Shown piece by piece: positions 46,355 to 56,489 of a DNA stretch of 64,000 nt. Each line of letters opens with the position of its first letter. The stretch's first letter is position 1. This DNA is from Kangiella profundi (GTDB lineage: Bacteria > Pseudomonadota > Gammaproteobacteria > Enterobacterales > Kangiellaceae), in assembly GCF_002838765.1 (NCBI RefSeq), contig NZ_CP025120.1, forward strand, positions 1,488,001 to 1,552,000, read 5' to 3'. Position numbers and translations under genes: made by a program. The notes beneath the pieces were generated by a model that was not told where the DNA came from, ran no database searches, and worked only from the letters and a program-made list of their open reading frames with translations.

Positions 46355-48295
46355 ATGACAATGCGAACACTATTATTAGTCCAGCTCGTTACCATTATAA
46401 CGCTTTTTAGTACAGCGCAGGCCAAACCAGCCTATACTGCAGATCAGCAAGCGTTTCTTGATGCTGAAAAGGCATTAAGACAAGGTAAACAGCAGGAATA
46501 CCAGAAGCTCAAGAAGGGTCTCGCTCACTATTCACTGCTTCCTTATCTTGAATACCAGGAAATTCAGGATAACCTGAACAAAAATAGTCAGCAGCAAGTT
46601 GATGATTTTATTAACAAATATGAATCATCTCCACTGAGTGGCCGTCTCCGTTGGGACTTTATTCGTGAGCTTGCTAAAAGTAAGAACTATGCCCTTTTGG
46701 AGCAGTATTATCCATTTGGCGCAGTAGCCAGCTATGATTGCCAAATCTTGAATCATCAACTTGAAAAGGGAAAGCCCATAAAAGAGCTTTCTGAACAAAT
46801 AGCCAATCTTTGGAATGTCTCTAAATCTCAACCCAAGGAGTGTGACAAGGTTTTTGAAAAGTGGATTGATAACAACCAGTTACAACAGGAAATTGCCTAC
46901 CAAAGGTTTTACCAGACTGCCCACGAAGGACCTATCGGACTACTTAACTATCTCAAACGCTACTTGCCACGTGACGAACAATACCTTGCAGACCTATGGC
47001 TTAAGGTGCGACGTAATCCAAAAGTAGTAACTCGCTCAAACTTCTTTCCGGGTAAGAAGCCTAATAAGGAAGCACCAATCTTGGTATATGCCGTAAAGCG
47101 CCTTGCCTGGGGAGATCGGGAAGATGCCTACAGCGCTTGGAAAAGAACTCAAAGCCGAATTCCACTGGCAGGAGCACACAAATCGGACGTAGAGCGCACT
47201 CTCTTCCTTGCTCTGGCTACCCAGAACAACCCTAAAGCTGTGGATATGGCAAAAGATAAATTAAAAGACCAATTGGATGATGAATTGGTTAACCATTGGA
47301 AGCTGGTAACATTTTTACGCACCCAGGACTGGCAAAGCATTACTCAGCTTTATGAACTGTTACCTTTTGATCAGCAAAGCAGCGAGCAATGGCGTTACTG
47401 GTATGCCGTAGCCCTGGATGAGCTGGGACAAAAAGAAGAAGCAAAAATATTGTTAACAGAACTGGCGAATGAGCGTGATTACTATGGTTATAAAGCTGCT
47501 ATTCGCACTAAGCAGCCTATTCTATTGAATCATGCTCCACTAATTATTCCTGAAGAAGTTATGCAGTCAGTTAGAAAGTCTGCCAATGTAGAGCGAGCCA
47601 GAGAACTATACGCCATAGGACGCTATCTCGATGCCACTCGAGAGTGGCGTAGTTTGTTAAACCAATTAAAAACGCCTGAAGAATTTCAGGCTGCGGCAGT
47701 GATTGCCAATGAATGGGGCTGGTATAACCAAAGCATTCTGACCATTGCCCGTGCACAAGTTTGGGATGATACAGATATTCGCTTCCCTACTGCTTTTAAA
47801 GAAGACTACATCAAGATGGGCAAACAAATTCAACTGCCACCGCATTGGTTAATGGGCGTCGCTCGTCAGGAGAGTGCTTACGGCCCCAGAGCTGTATCAC
47901 CAGCCGGTGCTTATGGGCTGATGCAGGTCATGCCGAATACAGCAAAAGCTTTTGCAAGAAAGTTTCAAATCCCTTACTCGCATAGAAGTGACCTGCTTGA
48001 TCCATCGATAAATATCCAAATGGGAAGTCGCTATCTGCAAATGCGATATGAGGAGCTTGAACAAAATCCAGTGTATGCTTCAGCAGCTTACAATGCGGGA
48101 AAGAGTAGGATTGAGGAATGGAAAAAGTATGGCCGTTACCCAACGGAAGTTTGGATAGAAGCCATTCCTTACACTGAAACCCGAGATTATATTAAGCGTG
48201 TCATGACTTATCGTCAGGTATATGCACTTAAACTTGGACTTGATGATGATATTTTTGAATATATTTTGACTACAGAAACCGGTGATAAAAAATAA
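46355..48295 (+). CDS. slt: Soluble lytic murein transglycosylase
   Basis: A 646-residue periplasmic lytic transglycosylase cutting glycan strands to 1,6-anhydromuropeptides. A signal peptide (LLLVQLVTIITLFSTAQA) precedes the long helical superhelix (about 25-455) of the Slt70 ring. The C-terminal catalytic domain has Glu506 in GVARQESAYGPRAVSPAGAY, then GLMQVMPNTA and SAAYNAGKSR. The ATG at 46355 has AAGGAAG upstream. Length fits Slt70 (645 in E. coli). Confidence 0.96.
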   Translation: MTMRTLLLVQLVTIITLFSTAQAKPAYTADQQAFLDAEKALRQGKQQEYQKLKKGLAHYSLLPYLEYQEIQDNLNKNSQQQVDDFINKYESSPLSGRLRWDFIRELAKSKNYALLEQYYPFGAVASYDCQILNHQLEKGKPIKELSEQIANLWNVSKSQPKECDKVFEKWIDNNQLQQEIAYQRFYQTAHEGPIGLLNYLKRYLPRDEQYLADLWLKVRRNPKVVTRSNFFPGKKPNKEAPILVYAVKRLAWGDREDAYSAWKRTQSRIPLAGAHKSDVERTLFLALATQNNPKAVDMAKDKLKDQLDDELVNHWKLVTFLRTQDWQSITQLYELLPFDQQSSEQWRYWYAVALDELGQKEEAKILLTELANERDYYGYKAAIRTKQPILLNHAPLIIPEEVMQSVRKSANVERARELYAIGRYLDATREWRSLLNQLKTPEEFQAAAVIANEWGWYNQSILTIARAQVWDDTDIRFPTAFKEDYIKMGKQIQLPPHWLMGVARQESAYGPRAVSPAGAYGLMQVMPNTAKAFARKFQIPYSHRSDLLDPSINIQMGSRYLQMRYEELEQNPVYASAAYNAGKSRIEEWKKYGRYPTEVWIEAIPYTETRDYIKRVMTYRQVYALKLGLDDDIFEYILTTETGDKK

Positions 48296-48297
48296 AA

Positions 48298-48313
48298 GGC
48301 GCCCTTGGGCGCC
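48298..48313. terminator. GC-rich hairpin between convergent slt and outer-membrane barrel gene
   Basis: GGCGCCC, TT loop, GGGCGCC: a perfect 7-bp stem 2 nt after the slt stop, with AAAA before and TTATGCTTT after. The U-tract is weak in both directions. Confidence 0.6.
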
Positions 48314-48346
48314 TTATGCTTTATCAAACAGATAAAAGTACCTTTC

Positions 48347-49555
48347 TTAAAAGTATCTTTCAAAGGTAATCGACAAATAATCATCATTGCGTAATGGATA
48401 AAATATACTATCCATTGGACGGTTCTCATCAATTCCTTCAAACCAGCGCCCTTCTATAACTAACTTCCAGCTATCGCCTAAACGACGACTGGCTTCAAGA
48501 TTGATAAATTGTTGATTGTCGGCATAGGAATACCCGAGCAAGACTTCGGTTGATGGAATATCATTCATTGCCAGACGAAAGCCACCTACCAACACATCCT
48601 CCTGCTTGAAACCACCAGGTAAAATATCACGAGAGTCATGCTGATACTCCATGATAACGCCTAAATCGGCACCAGAGTCTGTAACACCATAGAAAGTATA
48701 TTCAAAGCCACCGACCGCTGCTGAATAACGGTTAGCCTCGAATCCAGATCGACTCATAGCTTCCAACTTCCAAAGCCAGGCACCCTTAGTTGCCTGCAAA
48801 TCTATACTGGTTTGATCTATGGCTACATACACTGGGCGAAGTGTCGGATTATTGGGGTTCGATGTGTCCAGAACAAACTGTGGTTCTCGACTTGTTCCTG
48901 AAAAATGCGCGACACCGATGTCCCAGTCACCAAACCAATTTGACCAGCGAATAGCACCATCTAGACGGGACTTCCCATCGGGATCTTCATAGATAGGGTT
49001 ATCGGTATCAATCACATAAGGAAAACGCAAACGCCCCTCTTCACCAGCAAAAGTCCTTTCACGAAAACCCGGCAATGCAAAAATACTTAGCAAACCCCAG
49101 TCACGCTCAGTCGATATTGCCACCATCGGCTGCCCCAATTTATCCTCACCATCGATATTTTCAACAAAGTCAGTCTGGTTAATGATATCAACTAAATGCT
49201 GCGACTCAGCTACACCCCAGAAAACCTTCCCGATACCTGCCTTTACTTCCCACTCATCACCGATATATTGCAACATCAGCTCACGAATATCCCCGTGAGT
49301 ACGTTCACTATCCATGCTATCCCAGCGATAAAAAGGCTTAAAGACAAGGCTAAGATTGTGCTCATCCCAGCTGTGAAAAAACTCAGGCTCAATCATTACA
49401 GAAGCTAGCTCCTGCTCCTGTCCAAAATCACCTTCCTCAAAGTAGTAGCGGCCTTCAGTAGCAATAACACCGCGCCACTCAGCGGAAAGTGCTGGCAAAG
49501 GTAACAAAATCAAAAGGCTATAAATAAGAGATTGATATAATTTCGATAAAGACAT
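48347..49555 (-). CDS. Outer-membrane beta-barrel protein, function unknown
   Basis: About 402 residues if started at ATG 49555 (MSLSKLYQSLIYSLLILLPLPALSA gives a signal peptide; upstream ATGs at 49564 and 49612 add unsupported residues). The mature protein is rich in alternating aromatic/polar strands and acidic residues and ends in ITFERYF, the C-terminal Phe recognised by the BAM machinery. The start WRGVIATEGRYYF and VKAGIGKVFWGVAESQHLVD suggest a porin-like or lipid-related barrel of about 16-18 strands. I do not recognise a named family with certainty. It is convergent with slt. Confidence 0.75.
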   Translation of the reverse strand: MSLSKLYQSLIYSLLILLPLPALSAEWRGVIATEGRYYFEEGDFGQEQELASVMIEPEFFHSWDEHNLSLVFKPFYRWDSMDSERTHGDIRELMLQYIGDEWEVKAGIGKVFWGVAESQHLVDIINQTDFVENIDGEDKLGQPMVAISTERDWGLLSIFALPGFRERTFAGEEGRLRFPYVIDTDNPIYEDPDGKSRLDGAIRWSNWFGDWDIGVAHFSGTSREPQFVLDTSNPNNPTLRPVYVAIDQTSIDLQATKGAWLWKLEAMSRSGFEANRYSAAVGGFEYTFYGVTDSGADLGVIMEYQHDSRDILPGGFKQEDVLVGGFRLAMNDIPSTEVLLGYSYADNQQFINLEASRRLGDSWKLVIEGRWFEGIDENRPMDSIFYPLRNDDYLSITFERYF

Positions 49556-49739
49556 GCATTCCATACTAGTTGGTCTGTTATTTGCGCACATTGTAATTAA
49601 TGATGACCACAATTACTAGCGAGCAATCTTTGTTAATCCACTTCGCATAATAGACAATATCAATAGCCGGAATCGTGCATTTTTTGAGCAATATGCTACT
49701 CTGAACATGAAAGATTAAAGACACAAAAAAGGAGGTCAC

Positions 49740-50039
49740 ATGGCACAGTTATTAACGCCACAGCGTGGCCATTGGTATAAACGCTCTGACCTGGACACCA
49801 TTTTTGAGGTAGTGGCCTTAGATGATGATGAAGGCACTATTGAAGTGCAGTATTTTGGCGGAGAAATCGAAGAATTTGACATTAATAGCTGGCAATTACT
49901 CGAGCTAAGTCAGGCAGCACCGCCAGAAGATTGGAGTGGCGCACTTGAAGTAGATGATTATACCCGTGGCGATGATTTAGACTTAGCACCAGGCTCTCTG
50001 GATGATGTGCTTAACATCATTGATTCGAACGACTATTAA
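49740..50039 (+). CDS. DUF6763 family small acidic protein
   Basis: A 99-residue very acidic soluble protein. The conserved part (about 8-70) has GHWYKRSDLDTIFEVVALDD, IEVQYFGGEIEEFDINSW and PPEDWSGALEVDDYTRGDD, matching a small gammaproteobacterial family of unknown function. A strong AGGAGG lies 6 nt before ATG 49740. It stands alone between the barrel gene and ung. Confidence 0.8.
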   Translation: MAQLLTPQRGHWYKRSDLDTIFEVVALDDDEGTIEVQYFGGEIEEFDINSWQLLELSQAAPPEDWSGALEVDDYTRGDDLDLAPGSLDDVLNIIDSNDY

Positions 50040-50169
50040 TAGTGCCCTTTCGCCTATACCAAAGTCATCGGCTGATTAACCAATAGGCTTAACTTAAAAA
50101 GGTTACCCTGTAGCCATATAACTGACATTCGTTATAATCTACCCCACGTATTCACTTAATCATTTAAGA

Positions 50170-50835
50170 ATGTCTGAGCCAATTAGCAGCTGGGCTGAAG
50201 TTCTAGGGCCAGTAAAAAAACAAAATTATTTCAAAGAGTTATTGTCATTTATAGAATCCGAGAGAGAGTCCGGAAAAACCATTTATCCCCCCAAAGAACA
50301 AGTCTTCGCAGCACTTAGTTTGACTGAGTTTGCACAGGTAAAAGTTGTTATCTTAGGCCAAGATCCTTATCACGGTCCTAATCAGGCAAACGGGCTTTGC
50401 TTTTCCGTTAATCCAGAACAACCGCTTCCCCCTTCACTACGAAACATTTATAAAGAGCTGGTCAGTGATATCGGTTGCCCGCAACCTGTAAATGGCGACT
50501 TAACCAGCTGGGCCAAACAGGGCGTGCTTCTTCTGAATACTGTTCTTACCGTAGAAGCAGCCAAGGCAAACTCGCATAAAGGGCGTGGCTGGGAAGTATT
50601 CACCGATGAAGTCATTCAGGCACTGAACAGGGCAGATCAACCAATTATATTCCTGCTATGGGGTTCACAGGCTCAGGCCAAATCCAGCTTGATAAAAAAC
50701 TCCAAACACACTATCTTAACGGCACCGCATCCGTCGCCACTTTCGGCGCACCGCGGTTTTTTTGGCTGTAAGCATTTTTCTAAAACAAATCAAATACTTG
50801 TAGAAAATGACCAAACACCTATAAAATGGTGTTAG
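50170..50835 (+). CDS. ung: Uracil-DNA glycosylase
   Basis: A 221-residue family-1 UDG excising uracil from DNA. The water-activating Asp65 is in [18 protein letters not shown], and the minor-groove/leucine loop [18 protein letters not shown] carries the catalytic His. Length and motifs are normal. Confidence 0.97.
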   Translation: MSEPISSWAEVLGPVKKQNYFKELLSFIESERESGKTIYPPKEQVFAALSLTEFAQVKVVILGQDPYHGPNQANGLCFSVNPEQPLPPSLRNIYKELVSDIGCPQPVNGDLTSWAKQGVLLLNTVLTVEAAKANSHKGRGWEVFTDEVIQALNRADQPIIFLLWGSQAQAKSSLIKNSKHTILTAPHPSPLSAHRGFFGCKHFSKTNQILVENDQTPIKWC

Positions 50836-50964
50836 TTATGCTTGGGGGCAGCAGATTATTGCTGGTTAATTGGCATAAACTGAGTGTATAAATTATTGGA
50901 ATATCGTACATTTGATATTACTGCGCATTCGTAGCAAGGAATATTAGAAATAGATTGATGGATT

Positions 50965-51972
50965 ATGGACTGCTTTCTTAGGGCTTTTAAAACATATAAC
51001 AAACTGCTTTTAGTGTTATTTCTATTGGCGGGAGGATTTCCTTTTGCCTATACAGCTCAAGAGCAAAGTGAAAGTTCACAGCCTCAAAAACAAATTACTA
51101 TCATAGCGCAACACTTCTCCAGCAATTACTCCACTATCGCCAAAAGCCTCTCATTATCTTCTCTAGCTGACGACTATCGAATTGTTAATATTTCTTTGGA
51201 TGACTGGAAAATCCTCAAGCCGCAATCCGAGCTCATCATCAGCTTAGGTTACTCCCCACTCGAAGAACTCCTCAAGTCAGAATATCAAGGCCCTGTACTG
51301 GCAGCTCTAATCACTTCTCAGGAATGGAAAGAGCTGGTGAGTCAAACTCCCCCACCCTCATCAGTTAGCGCCATTTTCTATGACCCGGATCCACAAAGAC
51401 AAATTGTACTCGGCAAACTGTTATTGCCATTGTCTAAATCTGTTGGTGTCATGTATTCAATGGACTCCCCTTATTTCCTGGAGGGGTATAAACCAGCAAT
51501 AAATGCAACAGACCTGACCTTGCAAACGCTCCAAATCAAACAGGCCTCTGAGGTAGCCAGACAATTTCCTGTCCTTTCCCAAGACTCAGACTTTATAATA
51601 GCTCAGCCTGATCCTGTTATTTATAACAGCCAGACTTTGCCGAGGGTTTTATTAAGCAGCTATCGTCAGCGAAAAGTGATCATTGGTTATTCGGTAGGGC
51701 TTGTAAATGCTGGTGCAGTTGCAACCACTTTTACTACTCCTGAAATGTTGGTAGATGACTTGAGAGAATCCACCAGTAAAATGCTGACTCAAGGATTCAA
51801 AAGATTCATAAGACACAGCGCTTATTGGGATATTAAATACAATTCCGAAGTTGCTCGCTCCCTGGGTCTGGATATAGTCTCTATAGAGACGTTACAATCT
51901 GAGTTAAACAAGCTGAATCTTTCAGCAGAAAACAACTTAGAACAGACACCCTCAGAGAAGGATGAATTGTGA
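50965..51972 (+). CDS. Periplasmic binding protein-like (ABC substrate-binding type) component
   Basis: A 335-residue exported protein: an N-terminal hydrophobic helix (about 13-29, KLLLVLFLLAGGFPFAYTA) then a two-lobed alpha/beta fold like the ABC_sub_bind family (ITIIAQ, ELIISLGYSPLEELL, GPVLAALIT, ISAIFYDPDPQRQ-like, VGVMYS). The C-terminal ~55 residues form a helical tail. It overlaps the next gene by 4 nt (GTGA), so the product is made with the kinase-like protein. No permease or ATPase gene is nearby, so it probably serves sensing rather than transport. Ligand unknown. Confidence 0.7.
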   Translation: MDCFLRAFKTYNKLLLVLFLLAGGFPFAYTAQEQSESSQPQKQITIIAQHFSSNYSTIAKSLSLSSLADDYRIVNISLDDWKILKPQSELIISLGYSPLEELLKSEYQGPVLAALITSQEWKELVSQTPPPSSVSAIFYDPDPQRQIVLGKLLLPLSKSVGVMYSMDSPYFLEGYKPAINATDLTLQTLQIKQASEVARQFPVLSQDSDFIIAQPDPVIYNSQTLPRVLLSSYRQRKVIIGYSVGLVNAGAVATTFTTPEMLVDDLRESTSKMLTQGFKRFIRHSAYWDIKYNSEVARSLGLDIVSIETLQSELNKLNLSAENNLEQTPSEKDEL

Positions 51973-53738
51973 AGCGCGCAAAATATGTTAATCAATACAA
52001 CCTGGCATTTATTCTCGCCGTCATCGCGCTACTGTTTGTTGCAAATTACTTATTTGGTAAAGCAAGCCAACAACAACATTTTTACCAGCAAAAAAACCTC
52101 AGCCAGTCCATTCTTGCAAACCTAACGATTGAACTCGAGTATGGACTCTCTTTTGGTAACAAAGTAGACCTTAAAAATTCATTGGAAGCTCTAAGAAATA
52201 ACCAGGGGCTTGCCATGATTACAGTCTATGACAATCAGTCAAATGTCATGGCTCAACTGGATAATCGAGATCTATTATCAATACCGGAAGATGTTGATCT
52301 CATCAATTTTACTCAACCAATAGATCAAAGCCCAAGTAGCTCTTTAAGTGATTCTTTACTATTAAATGAAGAAATATTGCAAAGCGTCAAGCTCGAAAGA
52401 CGACTAGGCGAAGTAACCCTAAGCATGACGCCTCTGGCGTATAGCCCTACCTCGCAGGAAATACAAACTTATCAAACAATGCTGAATGCAATTATCATCA
52501 TTTTGATGATAATGCTTTGGGCATATATGTACTACCGTCTGAGCTACACCAGTCGCATTATGAAAAAAATGACCGAGTCCCTGAACCGCTCGGTATTACC
52601 AAGAAATATTCTCTATAACACCAAAACACAGGAAGCACAGGCTTTAATTAAAGCGATTATTGACATTTTTTTACAGAATAAAAACTTAGAGCATCAACTG
52701 ACATTGCTTAAGACGGAAGTGGCTCAGGCCAGACGTGATGCAAATACCGAGTTACAGGAATTCCTTGGTTTCCTGCTCGAAAATCCTATTGAACATGATG
52801 ATGAAACTATCCAGCTATTCTATCAGTCCATTACTCAGCACATCGGTGATCGAAAGAGCTCAATTTGGTCAAGAGACTTATTAAAGCAGGTAATAACAGA
52901 GCTCTCTAGCTTGGCAAAAAGCGAACAAGTGACAATTTATGATACTTATAGTGGTGACCGTATTAATCGTCAGCTGATAATTGATAGAGATAATTTTAAG
53001 CGTTTTTTACTACTATTGGTTGAGCAATTAATAAAAGTCTGCTCAGGCCATCAGCTCAGTATTTCATTTGATCAAAGGCAAGCAATTAAAGACAACACTA
53101 TTTTAAGAATTTCGATCGAATCGGATGCTGAAAACTTTATTGAAGGTGTTAATACTCAAAGCTTGTTCCACTTTTCTCATGAAGCACCTATTACCTGTTA
53201 CAGCAATAATGTCCACCTAATTGCAGCCAAACATTTATTACGTAAGTTTGGGGGCGAATATTTCTACTTTGAAAAAGAGGTTAGAATTGAAATACCTGTT
53301 GCGACATTAGCGACAGATGAACCTGAAGTCTGGACGGAAAGTGTAACGCCAATTGAAACCGATATTAATGCCCTGATTTTTGATTCAGACCCTATCGATA
53401 AAATGGTACTGATGGGCTATCTCGAAAAACTAGGCGTCAATACAGAGAAAGCATCGGCAAAACAAGTAGTGCTACAGAAAATTCGCCACGAAAAGTTCGA
53501 TATCATTATGGTCAACTCAGATTTTTTCCATGACCCTGACCCTTTCTTTTTTACCAACTTTGCCAGTGAGCTTAATGACCAAATGGAGAAAACCAGTATT
53601 TTGGTCATCAGCAGTGACTCAAGCGTAAAGGAAACAGAATTATTTAAATCTCTGAACGCTCACTATCTTCCTAAGCCTATCGATATATACCAGCTTAAAA
53701 CAAAATTAATCAATTTATGCACTGACGCAGGCGATTGA
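51969..53738 (+). CDS. Degenerate BarA/GacS-like hybrid sensor (pseudokinase)
   Basis: A 589-residue membrane protein with hybrid-kinase architecture but missing catalytic residues. Order: helix 1 (11-30), a periplasmic BarA-like sensor (about 35-165), helix 2 (about 171-191), a HAMP-like linker and coiled coil (192-262), a remnant dimerisation/HATPase region (262-446), and a C-terminal receiver-like domain (465-585). The phospho-His block reads EFLGFLLENP, with no His; the N-box region DRDNFKRFLLLLVEQL has no conserved Asn; the G1-G2 boxes are absent. The receiver has FDIIMVNSD with Asn516 at the phospho-Asp position, though D472, D474 and K569 (LPKP) remain. It probably signals by binding, not phosphotransfer. 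It starts with GTG, translationally coupled to the binding protein. Its 3' end overlaps hutF by 29 nt (convergent). Confidence 0.75.
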   Translation: MKRAKYVNQYNLAFILAVIALLFVANYLFGKASQQQHFYQQKNLSQSILANLTIELEYGLSFGNKVDLKNSLEALRNNQGLAMITVYDNQSNVMAQLDNRDLLSIPEDVDLINFTQPIDQSPSSSLSDSLLLNEEILQSVKLERRLGEVTLSMTPLAYSPTSQEIQTYQTMLNAIIIILMIMLWAYMYYRLSYTSRIMKKMTESLNRSVLPRNILYNTKTQEAQALIKAIIDIFLQNKNLEHQLTLLKTEVAQARRDANTELQEFLGFLLENPIEHDDETIQLFYQSITQHIGDRKSSIWSRDLLKQVITELSSLAKSEQVTIYDTYSGDRINRQLIIDRDNFKRFLLLLVEQLIKVCSGHQLSISFDQRQAIKDNTILRISIESDAENFIEGVNTQSLFHFSHEAPITCYSNNVHLIAAKHLLRKFGGEYFYFEKEVRIEIPVATLATDEPEVWTESVTPIETDINALIFDSDPIDKMVLMGYLEKLGVNTEKASAKQVVLQKIRHEKFDIIMVNSDFFHDPDPFFFTNFASELNDQMEKTSILVISSDSSVKETELFKSLNAHYLPKPIDIYQLKTKLINLCTDAGD

Positions 53739-55119
53739 TCGTTTTGCTGTAAGCCTTTCTGATTTCTTCTTCATTCCGATGAATGCCATTTTCAACTTGA
53801 CACTCTCCTTTTGCCCACACTGAACGAATTGCTTCATTACTAAACTGATGATTAAAAATAAATGCATCCATCAGCTGATCTTCTTCTTTTCCCATTAAAG
53901 CAAAACTGTCGGGACTCAGCTCAATGAAATCAGCCTGACAACCAACTCTAATAACACCTGTCTTTTGCCCTAAAGATTGAGCCCCAGAACGTGCAGCCTG
54001 CTGCCACAACCATATACCATTTGAGCTAAATTCTTTCTCAACTAATACCGTTCGTGACTGCTGTGATAATCTTTGCTGATATTCAAGCCAACGTAATTCC
54101 TCAACTGCATCAACCGATATGTGACTGTCACTACCAACCGACCATCGTCCCTGATGCTGCTTATAATCAAGCATAGGAAAGAAGCCATCACCTAAGTTAG
54201 CTTCGGTCGTTGTGCAGATTGCTACTACCGCCTTTGATGCCGCGACGCTCTTAATTTCTTCAATGGTCATATGCGTTGCATGCACCAGACACCAACGTTC
54301 ATTAACATCACACTGTTCTGTCAACCACTCAACAGGACGCTTGTCATGAAACTCCAGACAGTCATTAACTTCTTTCATCTGCTCAGCGATATGGATATGA
54401 ATCGGGGCCTTATCATTGAGACTATTTAAATGATTAATGGCAAACTCCAGATCATTTCCATTAACTGCTCTTAGCGAGTGCGGAGCTATACCAAATGATT
54501 GCTGATACTGATTGGAAAGTTGTGAAACCTTATTGAGTAAAGTGGCATAAGCATCTTGGTCATGTATAAAACGTTTTTGGCCAGAATTAGGCTCAAGATC
54601 ACCAAAACCGCTGTAACGATAAAACACGGGTAATAACGTAAGATTAATGCCGGACTCTTTTGCTGACTCGAAAATGCGTTGCGACATCTCAGCAGGATTT
54701 GCATATAAGTTGCCACTGATATCATGGTGCAAGTAATGGAATTCGCCGACTGATGTATATCCGGCTTTTAACATTTGCATATAAAGGGCTGAAGCTATTG
54801 CTTGCAGATCTTCTGGCTGAATGGCATCAACGAATCCATACATTGCCTGACGCCAGGTCCAGAAGCTATCGCCGCCTTTACCGCTTTTTTCACCCAAACC
54901 AGCCATTGCCCACTGAAAAGCATGAGAGTGGCTATTTGGCAAACCAGGGATGATCGCTCCATGCAGACGCGTGCCAGAAAAATCAGCTTCAAGCTGCGTG
55001 TCTGGTTTCAATTCTAGGATAACGCCATTACAATCGACCTTTATCAGAACATCATTAGCCCAGCCAGAGTCTGTTAGAGCCTGCTTGGCGAAAATATGTT
55101 TTTCAGTATTAGAAGTCAT
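53710..55119 (-). CDS. hutF: Formimidoylglutamate deiminase
   Basis: A 469-residue amidohydrolase converting N-formimidoyl-L-glutamate to N-formyl-L-glutamate and ammonia in the five-step histidine route. The metal site begins with GLPNSHSHAFQWAMAG, then HLHHD-like, HIHIAEQ, and the late GSDSHISVDAVEELRWLEY. The start is taken at ATG 55119 (MTSNTEKHIFAKQALTDSGW), matching family N termini; an upstream extension to 55239 would run into the divergent hutI. It is divergent from hutI (48-nt gap) and convergent with, and overlapping, the pseudokinase gene. Confidence 0.93.
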   Translation of the reverse strand: MTSNTEKHIFAKQALTDSGWANDVLIKVDCNGVILELKPDTQLEADFSGTRLHGAIIPGLPNSHSHAFQWAMAGLGEKSGKGGDSFWTWRQAMYGFVDAIQPEDLQAIASALYMQMLKAGYTSVGEFHYLHHDISGNLYANPAEMSQRIFESAKESGINLTLLPVFYRYSGFGDLEPNSGQKRFIHDQDAYATLLNKVSQLSNQYQQSFGIAPHSLRAVNGNDLEFAINHLNSLNDKAPIHIHIAEQMKEVNDCLEFHDKRPVEWLTEQCDVNERWCLVHATHMTIEEIKSVAASKAVVAICTTTEANLGDGFFPMLDYKQHQGRWSVGSDSHISVDAVEELRWLEYQQRLSQQSRTVLVEKEFSSNGIWLWQQAARSGAQSLGQKTGVIRVGCQADFIELSPDSFALMGKEEDQLMDAFIFNHQFSNEAIRSVWAKGECQVENGIHRNEEEIRKAYSKTINRLRQCIN

Positions 55120-55167
55120 TGATGGGTCAACCTGTCTGTTAATCTTTGTAAGAAACGGGATCATAAT

Positions 55168-56397
55168 ATGAGCCAACCAGAAACTAAACCCTTTGATTAC
55201 CTTATTCATAATGTGAATGTCGCAAGCATGGCAACTCATGGCGACTATGGCATCATTGAAAATGCCTGTTTAGGAGTTAAATCAGGGGTTATTGAGTTTA
55301 TCGGCACTCAAGAACAGCTGACCGCCCCCAATGAACTGGAGAGCAACGCAGAGACTGTGATCAACGCCCATAACCAATGGCTCACCCCAGGTTTGATTGA
55401 TTGTCATACCCACCTCGTTTATGGCGGTAATCGCGCCAATGAGTTTGAAATGCGATTAAATGGTGCCAGTTACGAAGACATCGCTAAAGCCGGAGGCGGC
55501 ATTCTTTCTTCGGTAAGTGCAACACGAGCGGCAACTGAGCAGCAACTGTTTGAAACTGCATCAAAACGCTTGAAGTCATTACTGAAAGAAGGCCTCACTA
55601 CCATTGAAATTAAATCAGGTTATGGCCTTGATACCGAAACTGAAATCAAAATGCTGAAAGTTGCAAGAAGACTTGGCAAAGAGTTTCCAGTAAGGGTTTC
55701 CACTACCTTTCTCGGTGCACACGCACTTCCACCGGAATACAAAGATCGTGCTGATGATTATATCGATTTAGTGCGCAACGAAATGCTACCCACCATAGCA
55801 GAACTTGAGCTGGCGGATGCAGTTGATGCATTTTGTGAAAATATTGGTTTCAGCTACCAGCAGACCCAAAAAGTTTTTGAAACCGCAAAACAGCTTGGAC
55901 TGCCGGTTAAACTTCATGCTGAACAATTATCCGATCAGTCTGGCGCGGGGTTGGCGGCAGATTTCGGTGCACTGTCTGCTGACCATCTTGAATATTTATC
56001 ACATGAATCAATTGATAAAATGGCCCAAAGTGGAACGGTTGCTGTGCTTTTACCCGGTGCTTTTTACTTTCTAAGAGAAACTAAATTACCGCCCATCCAG
56101 GCGCTACGCGACAAGCAGGTTCCAATGGCGATTGCCACTGACAGTAATCCAGGAACCTCACCTGCAGAGTCTTTATTGCTAATGTTGAATATGGCTTGCA
56201 CTTTATTCAGGATGACACCGCTGGAGTCGTTACAGGGAGTGACAGTCAATGCAGCTAAAGCGCTTGGCTTGAGTAAGGAAATAGGAACACTTGAGGTAGG
56301 TAAAAAAGCCGATATGGTTTTATGGGATATCGATCATCCTAACCAATTAAGCTACCAGTTAGGAGGTAGCAACTGGACACGAACATTTAAAGGTTAA
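55168..56397 (+). CDS. hutI: Imidazolonepropionase
   Basis: Hydrolyses 4-imidazolone-5-propionate to N-formimidoylglutamate, the third step of histidine degradation. The 409-residue amidohydrolase has the metal motif [54 protein letters not shown] and [10 protein letters not shown]. It is divergent from hutF and ends at a terminator shared with the azurin gene. No HutC-type palindrome was found in the short hutF-hutI gap. Confidence 0.96.
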   Translation: MSQPETKPFDYLIHNVNVASMATHGDYGIIENACLGVKSGVIEFIGTQEQLTAPNELESNAETVINAHNQWLTPGLIDCHTHLVYGGNRANEFEMRLNGASYEDIAKAGGGILSSVSATRAATEQQLFETASKRLKSLLKEGLTTIEIKSGYGLDTETEIKMLKVARRLGKEFPVRVSTTFLGAHALPPEYKDRADDYIDLVRNEMLPTIAELELADAVDAFCENIGFSYQQTQKVFETAKQLGLPVKLHAEQLSDQSGAGLAADFGALSADHLEYLSHESIDKMAQSGTVAVLLPGAFYFLRETKLPPIQALRDKQVPMAIATDSNPGTSPAESLLLMLNMACTLFRMTPLESLQGVTVNAAKALGLSKEIGTLEVGKKADMVLWDIDHPNQLSYQLGGSNWTRTFKG

Positions 56398-56420
56398 GGC
56401 CAATTATCCTTAGTGCAGGC

Positions 56421-56455
56421 AAAAAAAAGAGCGTTCATAAGAACGCTCTTTTTAT
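56421..56455. terminator. Bidirectional terminator between hutI and azurin gene
   Basis: A8 then AGAGCGTTC, ATAA loop, GAACGCTCT, followed by T5: a perfect 9-bp stem between convergent genes. Confidence 0.92.
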
Positions 56456-56489
56456 AGAGAATAATAAGTCAAAACACTTACTCTACAGC

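Noticed and set aside
55119-55168. HutC operator in the hutF-hutI gap
   Set aside because: Only a weak CTTTGTAAG is present, not a TGTATATACA-type palindrome.
55120-55239. 40-residue N-terminal extension of hutF
   Set aside because: It would overlap the divergent hutI start, and family members begin near MTSNTEKHIFAKQ.
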